From Tipula vernalis (lineage: Eukaryota > Arthropoda > Insecta > Diptera > Tipulidae): a stretch of DNA of 64,000 nucleotides. Positions 1 through 9,420 of this stretch are shown piece by piece (the first letter of the stretch is position 1; each line of letters starts with the position of its first letter). The notes beneath the pieces were generated by a model. The model ran no database searches, was not told the DNA's origin, and saw only the letters and a list, made by a program, of their open reading frames with translations. The stretch is taken from the NCBI GenBank assembly GCA_958295665.1, contig OY282558.1:181328015-181392014 (forward strand), written 5' to 3'. A program made the position numbers and the translations under genes.

Positions 1-1
1 T

Positions 2-150
2 GCGATCGGAGATTTTCAGCTCGGAAGCCACATTGGCTTTCTTGCTGTCGGCTCTTTTCGCTTCTCTACCACAGGTTTGTTTGCAGGTGTTCCGTATCGT
101 TTTGTATTCCTCATAAGAAATTTTGTTGCGTTTATATTTTTTGTGTGCCG
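2..150 (-). pseudogene. Open reading fragment at left edge, possibly a non-LTR linker
   Basis: Read on the minus strand, this stretch is open for about 50 codons and runs off the left edge of the window. It is rich in Lys, Arg and Glu and carries YEEYKTIRNTCKQTC and GREAKRADSKKA. Such basic, coiled-looking stretches occur between the endonuclease and reverse transcriptase of many insect non-LTR elements, but the match is only one of character and no catalytic motif is visible. Stops lie just upstream, near position 160. It could also be part of an unrelated gene to the left. Confidence 0.25.
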
Positions 151-905
151 ATTTATTTTGAAGTTATGGTACTTAATCAATTTTGGCAATTATTATTACG
201 AAAAATCCATAAATTTCAGATTCAGACAGCTGGTCACACTGTAACTACATTATTTCAAAATTAATCGTTAAAATTAATCAATTTTTAATCGTTTATTTGT
301 AGTCTATAAAAATCATTTTTCATAACAAATATAATCGTTTTTTCAACTTTGAAGTTCTCTGCTGGATAAACTAGGACAAGAACAAATTTAGTTAAGCCCT
401 TTTCTGAAAGGCTGTTATTTTTACTCTTAAATGATGTTTTGAGTATATTACTTTTTTTCCTGTCAGTGCCATCTATCGGGCAAAATATAAAATTAGATTT
501 ATCTGACTATAACATCTAAGATAACAGTACTTTTTTAAATTAAATTACGTACTAATTTAGGCTGAACTAATACCTTTCTAAAATGGTATGACCTCTGTTA
601 TTACTGTACTTAGAACGGAAAATATAACACTTTACATGGAAGCCGAAAATCCGATTTGAAAAATTGTCGAAACTAAAATATCGAATAAAGCGTCAATCGA
701 AGGTTAAAAAAAAAATAAAAAAATATTTATTCCGTTATTTTGAATGGGGAACAGGAAAAAAATTAAAATCTATCAGATCAAGTTTGGACGTGATTCGAAA
801 TATAAAATAATCACCCATATTTATACTAGTAATATAACCAATCACGTTAGTGATTAATACGACCATTCATTGGTCAAATTAAAAGTCTATAAACTATGTT
901 TGTAG
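151..905. other. AT-rich stretch with no recognised gene
   Basis: No coding stretch, terminal repeat or known motif was recognised here. Stops are frequent in all frames. Confidence 0.5.
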
Positions 906-943
906 AATGCTACACTGGATCGTAACAGACGGGTTGGCAAGCA

Positions 944-2087
944 TTGTTTCAGGCCAACCGCCAAGACAGTTTTATGTGGATTGACTTTATCGTCTGTAGT
1001 GTTTCTAAACAAAGCAATACAGGAAAATTGATGCGTGACTGCTCATTAATAGTCTGGGACGAAGCTACCATGTCAAACAAGACGTCTGTGGAAGCACTGG
1101 ATAGGACAATGCGCGGTTTGACGCAACAAAAATTCACCTATGGGTGGATGTACAATTCTGTTCTCAGGAGATTTCCGTCAAATCCTACCAGTTGTGACTC
1201 GAGGAACACGTGCTGACGAAATAAATGCTTCCCTAAAAAGATCCAAGCTTTGGCCACATGTCAATAAATTAGAGCTTAAAACTAATATGAGGGTTTCTTC
1301 ATCTTCACGTGAGAACAGCCTATTTCCAGAGATGCTGCTAAAAGTTGGCAATGGAGAGTTAACACAAAGTGAGGGAAGGATTAACCTAGAAAACCTTTGT
1401 GTTTTGATAGACAACATCCAAGAGTTAGTCAACAATGTCTATCCTGACATTGATAACATAAGTTATAAGACAATATCTTGGTTTAAAGAAAGAGCGATTC
1501 TGTCACCAACTAACGAACAAGTAGATAAGGTAAATAACTTGATTCTTTGAAAGATTGATGCGCCGACGAAAATATACTACTCGCTCGATACTGTTCTCGA
1601 TTTGGAAGAAGCTGTTCATTTTCCTACAGAATTTCTAAACTCTTTGAACCCGTCTGGACTCCCTCCTCACAAAATGGTGTTGAAAGTAGGTTGTCCTGTT
1701 ATTTTATTAAGAAACCTGAATCCACCTAAACTTTGCAATGGCACGCGTTTGCTGGTAAAATCACTGAAAACTTTCATAATAGAGTGCAAAATACTCACAG
1801 GATGTGGTACCGGAGAAGATGTATTGATTCCCCGAATCCCTCTGATACCACCGGATTTACCCTTCCAATTTAAACGTTTACAGTTTCCGGTAAAGACATC
1901 TTTTGCAATGACCATTAATAAATCGCAGGGTTAAACTTTCAACGTTGCAGGCTTAGATTTGAGCGTTGACTGTTTTTCACATGGCCAACTGTATGTCGCT
2001 CTTTCAAGAGTAACCTCTAGAGAAAACATGTTTGTATTGTCTAATGACAAGAAAGCTGTGAACGTTGTATATAAAGACATTCTGTAA
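944..2087 (+). pseudogene. Helitron Pif1-like helicase, C-terminal part, frameshifted
   Basis: The helicase of a Helitron unwinds the donor strand during rolling-circle transposition. Visible in order are the Walker B region DCSLIVWDEATMSNK (about 1037-1083), the next block GGCTILFSGDFRQILPVV (about 1142-1195), the Arg-containing block KLELKTNMR (about 1270-1295), NEQVDKVNNLIL (about 1515-1550), the Pif1 block GCPVILLRNLNPPKLCNGTR (about 1690-1750) and the final block KSQG followed by YVALSRVTSREN (1921-2030). The last part reads on past a TAA at 1932-1934. Frame changes occur near 1020 and 1140 and between 1550 and 1600, and the Walker A motif is missing. This is a dead copy. The family call rests on the conserved order of blocks. 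Confidence 0.85.
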
Positions 2088-2324
2088 TATATTAATTGTT
2101 GTAAAAATAAAATAAATAGGTAAAAATGTAAAAAGTAAATAAGTAAAAATGTAGTGTATGAATTTAGATATTCCAAAGATAGAAGGAAATCTTCATGGTA
2201 TAGAGAAAGGGGAATTGTTTTACTTCAAATTTAACGAGTGCCGGCCACGGGCAGCAATGAATCAATCAAAACTACTGGATCGATTTTAATCATTTTTTCA
2301 GTGAGTGACATAGGCTATATATTT

Positions 2325-2356
2325 TATACCCGTGCGAAGCCGGAGCGGGCCGCTAG
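2325..2356 (+). other. Helitron 3' terminal hairpin and CTAG end
   Basis: The end reads CCCGTGCGAAGCCGGAGCGGG followed by CCGCTAG. In Helitrons the hairpin is thought to be the stop signal of rolling-circle replication and CTRR the last bases of the element. The host T follows at 2357. Confidence 0.8.
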
Positions 2357-2576
2357 TAATAACTATAAATTTCAAATTTAAGTTGGCTGCTTTGTTTCAA
2401 ATAAATAATGTTTTGGCCTTTTAACCATAATAACTGTAGTTGAAGGTACAACCACAGAATTGTTTATTATTGTGTGGTAAAACCTAATAATAATTCCAGA
2501 ATCATTATTGCCATGCTCGTTTTAGTTATTTAAGTCGTTTTTCTTCTCCCGCTCATCTTAATCCAGCATGGGCTTC

Positions 2577-2812
2577 AGTGAGTGGACTTCTTATGTCGTC
2601 AACACGTCTTTTTAGACGATGGTCTTTTTTATTAATGCAAAAGTTATGCAGCACGCAATATGCCACCACGAACTTACAAATCCTTTCTACCGTAAAGAAA
2701 TCCAAACGGATTAATTGCCGAAATCTTTGTTTCAGAAGACCAAAAGCATTTTCTATCCCTAGTATAATTTGTGCTTCTCTGTTAATCTACCAAACTCCAT
2801 TCAGTTTTTAAT
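2577..2812 (-). pseudogene. PIF/Harbinger-type transposase C-terminus, fragment
   Basis: Read on the minus strand, this contains RLTEKHKLY, then after a one-base frame change GIENAFGLLKQRFRQL, RLDFFTVERICKFVVAYC and VLHNFCINKKDH. The IE-x-AFG-x-LK-x-RF block with a following VLHN is the signature of the DDE_4 transposase domain of PIF/Harbinger elements. The E of this block is the third catalytic acid. The upstream catalytic Asp blocks are not clear: a weak TDKGIP lies near 2900-2920 (minus). The companion Myb-like protein, terminal inverted repeats (TIRs) and a 3-bp target duplication were not found. Only a C-terminal scrap remains. Confidence 0.75.
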
Positions 2813-3731
2813 TTTTTACTTCTATTTAGTATAATCGCACATTTACAATATCTCATCAGGACCCGAAAGACCGATCCAGTTTCTGGTGTTTTCGGTTAGG
2901 GGATACCTTTGTCTGTATATACAACGAAGACTTGACGTTTCGTTGACAAATCAAGCTCAAAAGTTATAATTGATTTTAATATAACATTCATCTGCAATCT
3001 TCTATACTCCGTAGCAATAACGCTCTTTAGCTCGTGTCGCCTTTTGCAATCTCTCAACGTTTGATTTTTGAGGTATTTTAAAAGTTTTTAAATTTGTACG
3101 TTTACTTATTAAAAGGTGGGAGTCCAATTTACCCGAGATCACAATTTTTTATGTTTATTTGGTAGAGTAATGCATATAAAATGACCGCCGAAACGTTTTT
3201 TTTTGAGTCATGTTTCCCAACCTACCTGACGCTATAAGCCTAAAATTAATTTTAAATGAACGTTCAAGTTCAGCTTAACTTAATGAATATGTTTACTATG
3301 ATATATTCCTAGTGTTTTATTGTGCACCTTTTAAACTATCCGAGCTTTAATGAATTTTGGACTTAGTTTTGTCGATATTTTATTTGATGCATCACTTTGT
3401 ATGAAATTGCAAACAAAAATGAAATCCCCGACGTTGAAACTACAAATGCGAATTCTCAAATTCTACCGACGGGCACTCCACTCATCAGATTGCTGCAAGT
3501 GTTGCATGATGTTCTTATGTATACTATCCTGACGATCACAATTTGATACTTTTACGTTTCTATCTCCTAGGCTGTTTACATTTCGTAGAAGCTCAAAATT
3601 TGCAGCATGGCCTATAAAATGTTGCCCGATTACGTCGAAGTGCGAAGAATATTGTGTGCTATTAAGTACTACGTTTCTAAGGGGCGACCCAATGGAATAA
3701 ATGTACTTATCCTAATCGGGATGATTTTCGT
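2813..3731. other. Stretch with little recognisable content
   Basis: It may hold decayed upstream parts of the Harbinger transposase near 2880-2960 (minus). Nothing else is supported. Confidence 0.4.
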
Positions 3732-4010
3732 CTAAGTAAGACCGAGTTGCTGCTGGGTTTTTCCATTCGGGGTTCGGATATGCTTAACACCGTACTTTAA
3801 TAACAAAGCCGCAAAACTAGTTGCGGTAAATTGCTTGCCATTGTCATTAAAAACAATCTCAGGTACTGCAAATACGTTAAAAATTCGCTGTTCCATGAAT
3901 TTAACAACAGGCTCAATATGCAAAAATTTAGAGAATTTTTGGAACGTGAGTAGGATGCCAAAAAATCAATATACAGCTATTGCCAAGGATGTATTAGGAC
4001 TAGGATTAAG
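3732..4010 (-). pseudogene. Gypsy A integrase core, fragment
   Basis: The minus strand reads SKFLHIEPVVKFMEQ, then VFAVPEIVFNDNGKQF and KYGVKHIRTPNGKTQQ. The DNGKQF block carries the second catalytic Asp of the retroviral-type integrase core (rve). The first-Asp block survives only as AIAVY-FFGIL with its Asp codon changed to a stop. The segment carrying the third acid (Glu) is missing downstream of TPNGKTQQ. The copy is not functional. Confidence 0.8.
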
Positions 4011-4129
4011 TTTTTCCATTCGGGAATATCAGATATGCTATACCTGCTATACCTATTTTTATGTACACTTTATTTTGGATAACTCGCATATTGGATCTGA
4101 TTTCAGGCCTTTTTCGAAAATTGCTGAAT

Positions 4130-4290
4130 TAAGATCAAAGTGGAACGGATTTTCGGTAACGTTCTGGTATTAGGCAGTAGGCAATAGGACGTTCTTCGCC
4201 GCTGGAGCCTTTTTGAAATAATATACAGCCTACTCCTGCCTCTACTTGACGCATCACATTCAATGTAAAAGTGGGACCTATAATCAGGAT
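4130..4290 (-). pseudogene. Gypsy A RNase H, fragment
   Basis: The minus strand reads DYRSHFYIECDASS and then GRSRLYYFKKAPAAKNVLL, matching the start of Gypsy RNase H (strand with a catalytic Asp in the DASS motif, then a glycine-rich turn). The rest is degraded. It sits between the RT and integrase blocks as expected. Confidence 0.6.
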
Positions 4291-4436
4291 GACTGCTAGC
4301 AAAATTTAATATTTTTCTTTAATAACCGTGTTAGGGGTTCCGCGATTTCAGAATAACGGGAAATGTACCGTTTGTAACAACCGATAACAGCAAAGAACGG
4401 TCGTATTTGTCTTACATTTTTAGGTTTCGGATATGT

Positions 4437-4800
4437 TTATATAGCAGAAACTTTATCTGGATTCATCTTTAACACACCGTAACCTACAATATAACCCCAA
4501 TATTTTATTTCTTTGAGAAGAAAATGACTTTTATCTATGTTGATTGTTAAATTCGCCTGTTTTAGTAAATTGCACACTTTCAACGAAAGTTCAATATGCT
4601 CCTCGAATGTTTCACTAGCGATGAGAGGAGGTCGTCCAGGTAAACAAAGATTTGAGCATGCAGCTCGTGAGGTATCACCCGATGCATCAAAGGGCACGTT
4701 ACATAAACCGAATGGCATAACTCTAAAATGATATAGTGGCCTGCCACTGACAGTAAAGGCTGTCTTATCAACCCAATATGGTTATCTTATTTCCGTTCGC
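4437..4800 (-). pseudogene. Gypsy A reverse transcriptase palm and thumb, fragment
   Basis: Blocks seen on the minus strand are MPFGLCNVP (normally MPFGLxNAP), IFVYLDDLL (the YxDD catalytic motif, here YLDD), ASETFEEHIELSLKVCNLLK, ANLTINIDKSHFLLKEIKYW and GYIVGYGVLKMNPDKVSAI. These are RT motifs C to E plus the connection region. The YLDD motif and MPFGL block are in different frames, with about 60 residues between them deleted or scrambled. The catalytic pair itself survives. Confidence 0.8.
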
Positions 4801-5462
4801 TGTCTTTACGGATGACGTGAAGTTATAGAATTTAGTGTCAGGTAAATTCACATATGCCTCAGAACCTTTACCCAAAACAGAATTTTCAAGTAATCTAAAA
4901 TATGACCTTCTATTAACATTAACATCGGCATATGGCCTACCGTCACCTCCATCAAAAATTATTGTTTCGGCAGTATTCTTTTTGATCATTCTTCGCATTT
5001 TCCTATAACGAGTACTTCTTAATATCGGCTTAATTGACTTTGAAATGGGTTTTAAAATTGGTTGATATGTGGCATTTATGGCTTCGGCTTGTTCTTTTGC
5101 TGTAGATGATAGAAATCGGGATCTACGTTGCAGGCCACTTCCTCCCGTGATATATTGTTCGGTAGAATTGCTCTGGGTGTAAAGTTCTGTAAATTTTGTT
5201 GGTGGGTCCGATGATTTGGAGTTATTTGTTTCGGTGTATAGTTCTGCGAAATTTGCCTGGGGGCAGAAATGTTTACATTTCTTACCCCTTCCTGCAGGTT
5301 TCCCGAATTTACTCGGCACTTCGTGCAAGGGGGATATAACACGCCAAGGGCACTGCAGCCATAACGAAATATGCGACAATGCGGAATGTGGCAGTTCTTA
5401 TAACAGTGATCATTCCTACCATAATTCCAGCAATTAAGTTCCTTATTCTCTCTAGGTGACAC
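4768..5462 (-). pseudogene. Gypsy A nucleocapsid and protease region
   Basis: From the gag side the minus strand shows a zinc knuckle CWNYGRNDHCYKNC (C-x2-C-x4-H-x4-C positions are shifted; the second Cys is Tyr), followed by CSALGVLYPPCTKC. After a charged linker comes a protease-like block DGRPYADVNVNRRSYFRLL joined directly to ENSVLGKGSEAY. In related Gypsy proteins a DSG or DTG active-site triplet stands between LL and the SVLGKG block. Here it is absent, so the protease is dead. Confidence 0.65.
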
Positions 5463-5639
5463 CTGATATATATTTCCGCTAAAAGTAGGTGTCGCAACGG
5501 TTTGTGGTTTAATTGTAGAGCTGAAATTTCGTCATTATAAATACAATGAACTTAAGTGGATGTGTTATGGAACGAGTGAATGGAACAAACCTAGGTTGCT
5601 TACATAATAGTTATTGCATTGGCCTTCAGTACTCATTCT

Positions 5640-5960
5640 TGTAATCCGGCTCGCATGTTCCGATGTAAAATATACAAGAGTTCTGAATCGGAGATAGGAC
5701 ACTCAACCTGCAATGAAAGGGCAACCATTTCCTAATAGTAATCTAAAAACTTTTCTTCAGTTTTTTGTTTGCGATTGTCGAGCTGCCTACGCACATCCAA
5801 ATCAGACCTCCGATCCTGGAACCATTTCTTTAATTCCATTGAACAAGGTCCCAGTACCAATTGCAAGCGGTACTCGGCTTGATCATTACAGTGCGCTTTA
5901 GCCTGGTATTCGATTCCACCATAGAAAGGAACCTTTTAATATGAAGGCCAGTCAGAGATC
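5640..5960 (-). pseudogene. Gypsy A gag capsid, fragment
   Basis: The minus strand reads MELKKWFQDRRSDLDVRRQL, then KTEEKFLDYY, a stop, and EMVALSLQVECPISDSELL followed by YILHRNMRAG. The pattern F-x2-YY ... MVAL ... LL-x-IL-x-RNMR-x-G is typical of the capsid part of Gypsy gag. The single in-frame stop and lack of an N-terminus make it a pseudogene. Confidence 0.65.
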
Positions 5961-6233
5961 AATCAAATGATATTTTCCATTTTGCCGCAAGTTTTCGTGG
6001 CTGGTAGAATTACAAATATTTATTTGAATAACTCGGTACAGAAAAGTCTCTTTTCGACAATGGCATGCGATTCTCCGGTGGTGGCACTGGTGGATGCATT
6101 CGAGGCTGGAACAAACTGATTTGAATGAGAGAACTGTTTTAAACGCATGTACGGAAGTTAAAAATCGGAATAGGTACCTGCTGGTATCCTTAAGCCTGTT
6201 GTTGGTATACTTGTTCTGCTTTTCGATTTCCAT

Positions 6234-6527
6234 TTACACCATTTGCTTGATTAATTTCGAGTGGAAACTCTGACTGAAGATTACTTGGCTGGGGATTATG
6301 TGTATCGACTGTGCTGTTAAATATTCTTGAGGCCATCGAGATGTGCTAGGTGCTTGATTATTTTCGTTAATATCATCAAACGTTCCTTGTTCGACATTAG
6401 TAATTGCTACTGAATACAAGTCAGTGGTATCGGGTCCTCCCTCTTCTTCTTTATCCATATTTAGCTCAATGGTCTGAAACTCATGCATTGAATCATTTCT
6501 ATCAGTTTTATGATCGCACTTAGCCAA
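6234..6527 (-). pseudogene. Unrecognised acidic reading frame upstream of Gypsy A gag
   Basis: A minus-strand frame of 97 residues, rich in Asp, Glu, Ser and Thr in its middle (NMDKEEEGGPDTTD). It precedes the Gypsy A gag block in the reading direction, so it could be the N-terminal part of gag, but no conserved motif is visible. Treat as hypothetical. Confidence 0.25.
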
Positions 6528-6963
6528 ATTTTGAGAAACTTCAACAGCGATAGTCTTAGAATATTTTATTCGCTTTACTCAATTACTACTCTGCAGTCCA
6601 ATCAATAAATCGTTTTTATCGTTTTCAATTGCGTCTTGAATGGCTAAATATATTAATTTTAATTTTATAGAAATCCTGCTTCTTTCAGTTTTAGTTCATC
6701 GGTACTAATTGGAAATGGCTGGCTTCTAATTCTAATATTTAATTCAAATTACCCAACTTCTCGATCAACAATTTACCTTGAATGTCTCGAATGACACATT
6801 CCAAATCTAACTCGTCTACTTCAAACTGTTCTACGTCAATCTTTATGAGATTTGAAAACTAAATTAATCAGGAAAGTAAATTATCGTGCTGTTGCAGTTG
6901 TTCACGTAATTACGAGTACTTGCCTTCTATATCAAGTAAGATAAAAATAGTAAACTGTCATCA

Positions 6964-7121
6964 TGGAAAATATTCTAATCTATATCCATATTAGATTTAA
7001 CATATCAATGAGAATGAATTTTTCATATGGAGATGGTAGTTCAGTTGCAGTGAGGACAAGGAAGAATATAATAAAAAAGCATGTTTCTTTAAGTTTATTT
7101 TATGAAGTAAAAATCATAACA
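6964..7121 (+). repeat. Gypsy B 5' LTR
   Basis: The sequence from GGAAAATATTCTAA through TTTATTTTATGAAGT is repeated, with scattered differences, at 13044-13190. It is followed at 7122 by TGGTGTCAGATGTG, which has the form and position of a tRNA primer-binding site. The exact outer edge is set by where similarity begins. Confidence 0.7.
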
Positions 7122-7135
7122 TGGTGTCAGATGTG
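7122..7135 (+). promoter_or_regulatory. Candidate primer-binding site of Gypsy B
   Basis: TGGTGTCAGATGTG lies directly after the LTR-like repeat. Primer-binding sites starting with TGG, complementary to the CCA end of a tRNA, are normal for LTR retrotransposons. Which tRNA is used was not determined. Confidence 0.55.
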
Positions 7136-7305
7136 TAATAATATGGTACAAATAAATAAATAAATACTTAACTTCGTCTTGGACAAATAATTTTCATCGA
7201 AAATAAATTAGTTTCCCTTAAATAAAGCTCAAACTAAAAAAAGAAAAAAAAGTGAGGTTAAGTTCTTGTTAAATAGTCAAAATATTTCAGAAATTTGCCT
7301 CAAAA

Positions 7306-8287
7306 ATGGGTGAAGAACTTATAGAAGTTATTAAACTGTTCACTAAAAGTTGTAATGGCATTAACGAAAACATGCAGTTGGTAAATCAAGGTCTAAAAGC
7401 ATTACGTGAGGATTTATATAAAAAACGTGTTTACGATCACAGTACTCCAATGCAGCATGTACCATTCCCGAAGCCACTGGAAACTCAAGGCAATATCGAC
7501 GAAAATTTTGAATTATTCAAAAGAAATTGGCACGAATATGTGACTGCAGCTGGCATTGATAAATGGCCCGTCACGGAAGAAAAAAAGAGAATCAATTTGC
7601 TGTTGACACTCGTTGGAGACGAAGCGAAAATTAAATATACACATTTTTCATTAACCGTAGAGGAAAAAGAACGGAAAATGTTCTAAATCTGATTGGGAGT
7701 CGTTTAGTGTCAAAAAGGAACGTGTTATACGATAGATATTTGTTCCACACCTGTAGTCAGAATGATAACGAATCGTTCGATACATATTTGATTCGTTTGC
7801 GCAAAATCATCGACGTGTGTAAATACAATCAAGGCGTCACAGCTGATCACTTGTTGCGGGACCGTATAGCATTTGGCATTAGAGATACGAATCTTAAAAA
7901 GAGATTTCTGTCACAAGATCCCGATACTTTAACACTGGATAAGATAATTCAAGAGGTTAAAGTCAGCAAGGTTACGGAGGATCGATTTAAATCTATAATA
8001 GGCGACAAATTTACAAAAGTTAGTGAAGTGATGAATACAAAGATAATAACAAACCGAAAAAGTGTAAATTTTGTGCGACGTATCATGTGTTCGATAAAAA
8101 TTTATGTCCCGCGTTTGGAAAAAAGTGCAAATCATGTAACGGGAATAATCATTTCGAAGTAGTGTGTAAAAAGAAAAATAATAATAAAATGGGAAAGAAA
8201 AATGACATTAAAGCGGTAAAAGAAATAACAATTTCAAATAATAGTGATAGTGAGAGCTCATTTACTATATCTACCGTGATTGAATAA
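7306..8287 (+). pseudogene. Gypsy B gag with two zinc knuckles, frameshifted
   Basis: The frame starts at an ATG at 7306 (MGEELIEVIKLF). The capsid part carries NFELFKRNWHEYVTAAGIDK and KKRINLLLTLVGDEA, the usual start of a retrotransposon gag domain, then after a frame break near 7686 YDRYLFHTCSQNDNESFDTY and LLRDRIAFGIRD. The C-terminus, after another frame change, has CKFCATYHVFDKNLC and CKSCNGNNHFEVVCKK, a pair of nucleocapsid zinc-binding motifs of the kind found in mag/Osvaldo-like Gypsy elements. It ends at 8287. Frame breaks near 7690 and 8080 make it non-functional as read. Confidence 0.8.
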
Positions 8288-8297
8288 ATAATGGCAA

Positions 8298-8570
8298 AAA
8301 GTGACGTGTGATCTTGATTCGGGTGCACAAGCTTGTTTAATTGGGCTTAATCAATGACGTAAATTGACTAATAATAATTTTACGTTAAATGACTCTAAAG
8401 TGACTTTGGCGGATTATGGTGGTCATCCGATAGAAGTTTTGGGACAAGTGAAGGTATCGTGCGTCCACAATAATAGAAAATATTCAATAATTTTCCATGT
8501 GGTCGATAACGCTCATTATGCGTTATTGTCTGAGAACGCGTGTACTATTCTCGAGGCTTATTCGTTATGA
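8298..8570 (+). pseudogene. Gypsy B aspartic protease region
   Basis: After the gag stop the frame reads VTCDLDSGAQACLIGL at about 8303-8345. The LDSGAQ core is the active site of a retroviral-type aspartic protease (DSG in place of DTG). It is followed by NDSKVTLADYGGHPIEVLG. The catalytic Asp is retained. Stops (for example TGA near 8358) break the frame. Confidence 0.7.
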
Positions 8571-8639
8571 TAAGTGTGTTTTGCGGAATGAACATGCTGT
8601 GAATAAAATAACGAATGATGACAGTATATGTCTCAGTGA

Positions 8640-9420
8640 TAAGGATTCGAAGTATAAAAGTCTTTTAAATCAAGCCAATCAAATCATACAGACATATAGC
8701 GACGTATTCGAGGGTTATGGAGACTTACCAGGAGAAGTGGAAATATTAGTGGATGAAACAGTGGAGTCTGTTATTCAGTCTCCTCGTCGTATACCCATGG
8801 CATTACGAGCACAATTAAAAGCTGAATTAGATGGACTTTTTAAAGAGGGTATATTCGCACCTGAAAGAGCTAACACAAAGTGGGTTAGTAATATATTACT
8901 TGTTAAGAAAGCGAACTCATTTATGATCTGTCTAGAGCCCATACCTCCAAATGTCGCAATAAAAAGGCCTCATCGTCAGAGTACAACAATTAATGAAATC
9001 TTGCCTGAGCTGGGAAAAAGGAAAAGTATTCTCCACAGTCGATACAACTAAGGGTTTTTGGCAGTTGAAATTGTCAGAAGCGAGCTGTAAGTTAACAACC
9101 TTTTGGACTCCGTTTGGACGAATGAGATCGGTTTCGGAACTTCCAGATGGAAATGTATGAAATTGTACATGACCTAAAGGGTCGAAGCAATAATGGATCA
9201 TAATGTAAAATTGGAGAAGTTACTAATACGTTTGCGTGAGAATAATTGCAAACTTAACAAAAAGAAATTAAACCTCTGTTCTTCAGAAGTAAAATTTTTC
9301 GGACATGTGTTATCTAATAAAGGTCTGAAATCTGATGAAACGAAAATTTCAGGAATAAAAAATATGCCATCGCCTAAAGATAAGTCGGATTTGCTAAGAT
9401 TTCTAGGAATGCTGATAAAT
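8640..9420 (+). pseudogene. Gypsy B reverse transcriptase, broken
   Basis: Blocks in order: DVFEGYGDLPGEVEI and QSPRRIPMALRAQLKAELD (RT approach), LFKEGIFAPERANTKWVSNI and LLVKK (fingers), then after a frameshift near 9045 VDTTKGFWQLKLSEASCK and TPFGRMRF (catalytic Asp of motif A), and from 9193 MDHNVKLEKLLIRLRENNCK, VKFFGHVLSNKGLKSDE and SDLLRFLGML (thumb and connection). The segment that should contain the YxDD motif, around 9160-9193, is deleted. The RNase H domain that should follow is replaced by BEL sequence at about 9421. Confidence 0.8.

Larger units (their letters stand above)
906..2356 (+). mobile_element. Helitron, 5'-truncated copy
   Basis: A rolling-circle DNA transposon remnant. 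It contains the C-terminal half of a Pif1-type helicase (944-2087) and finishes with a Helitron 3' terminus: a GC-rich hairpin CCCG...CGGG at 2329-2349, then CTAG at 2353-2356, followed by a T. Helitrons end in CTRR and insert between A and T, which fits. The 5' TC end, the Rep/HUH nuclease and the N-terminal helicase motifs are not present, so the left limit is set by where helicase similarity starts. It cannot move itself. Confidence 0.8.
3732..6527 (-). mobile_element. Gypsy (Ty3) retrotransposon A, decayed internal region
   Basis: Minus-strand blocks occur in the order expected for a Ty3/Gypsy element: gag (about 6000-5640), nucleocapsid zinc knuckle (about 5440-5330), protease region (about 4960-4780), RT (about 4800-4437), RNase H (about 4290-4130) and integrase (about 4010-3732). 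Each block is in a different frame or interrupted, and distances are shorter than in intact elements, so internal deletions have occurred. No LTR pair was identified. The gene order is what makes the call secure. Confidence 0.8.

Noticed and set aside
3835..4173. 112-codon plus-strand frame
   Set aside because: A shadow of the minus-strand Gypsy A integrase and RNase H region.
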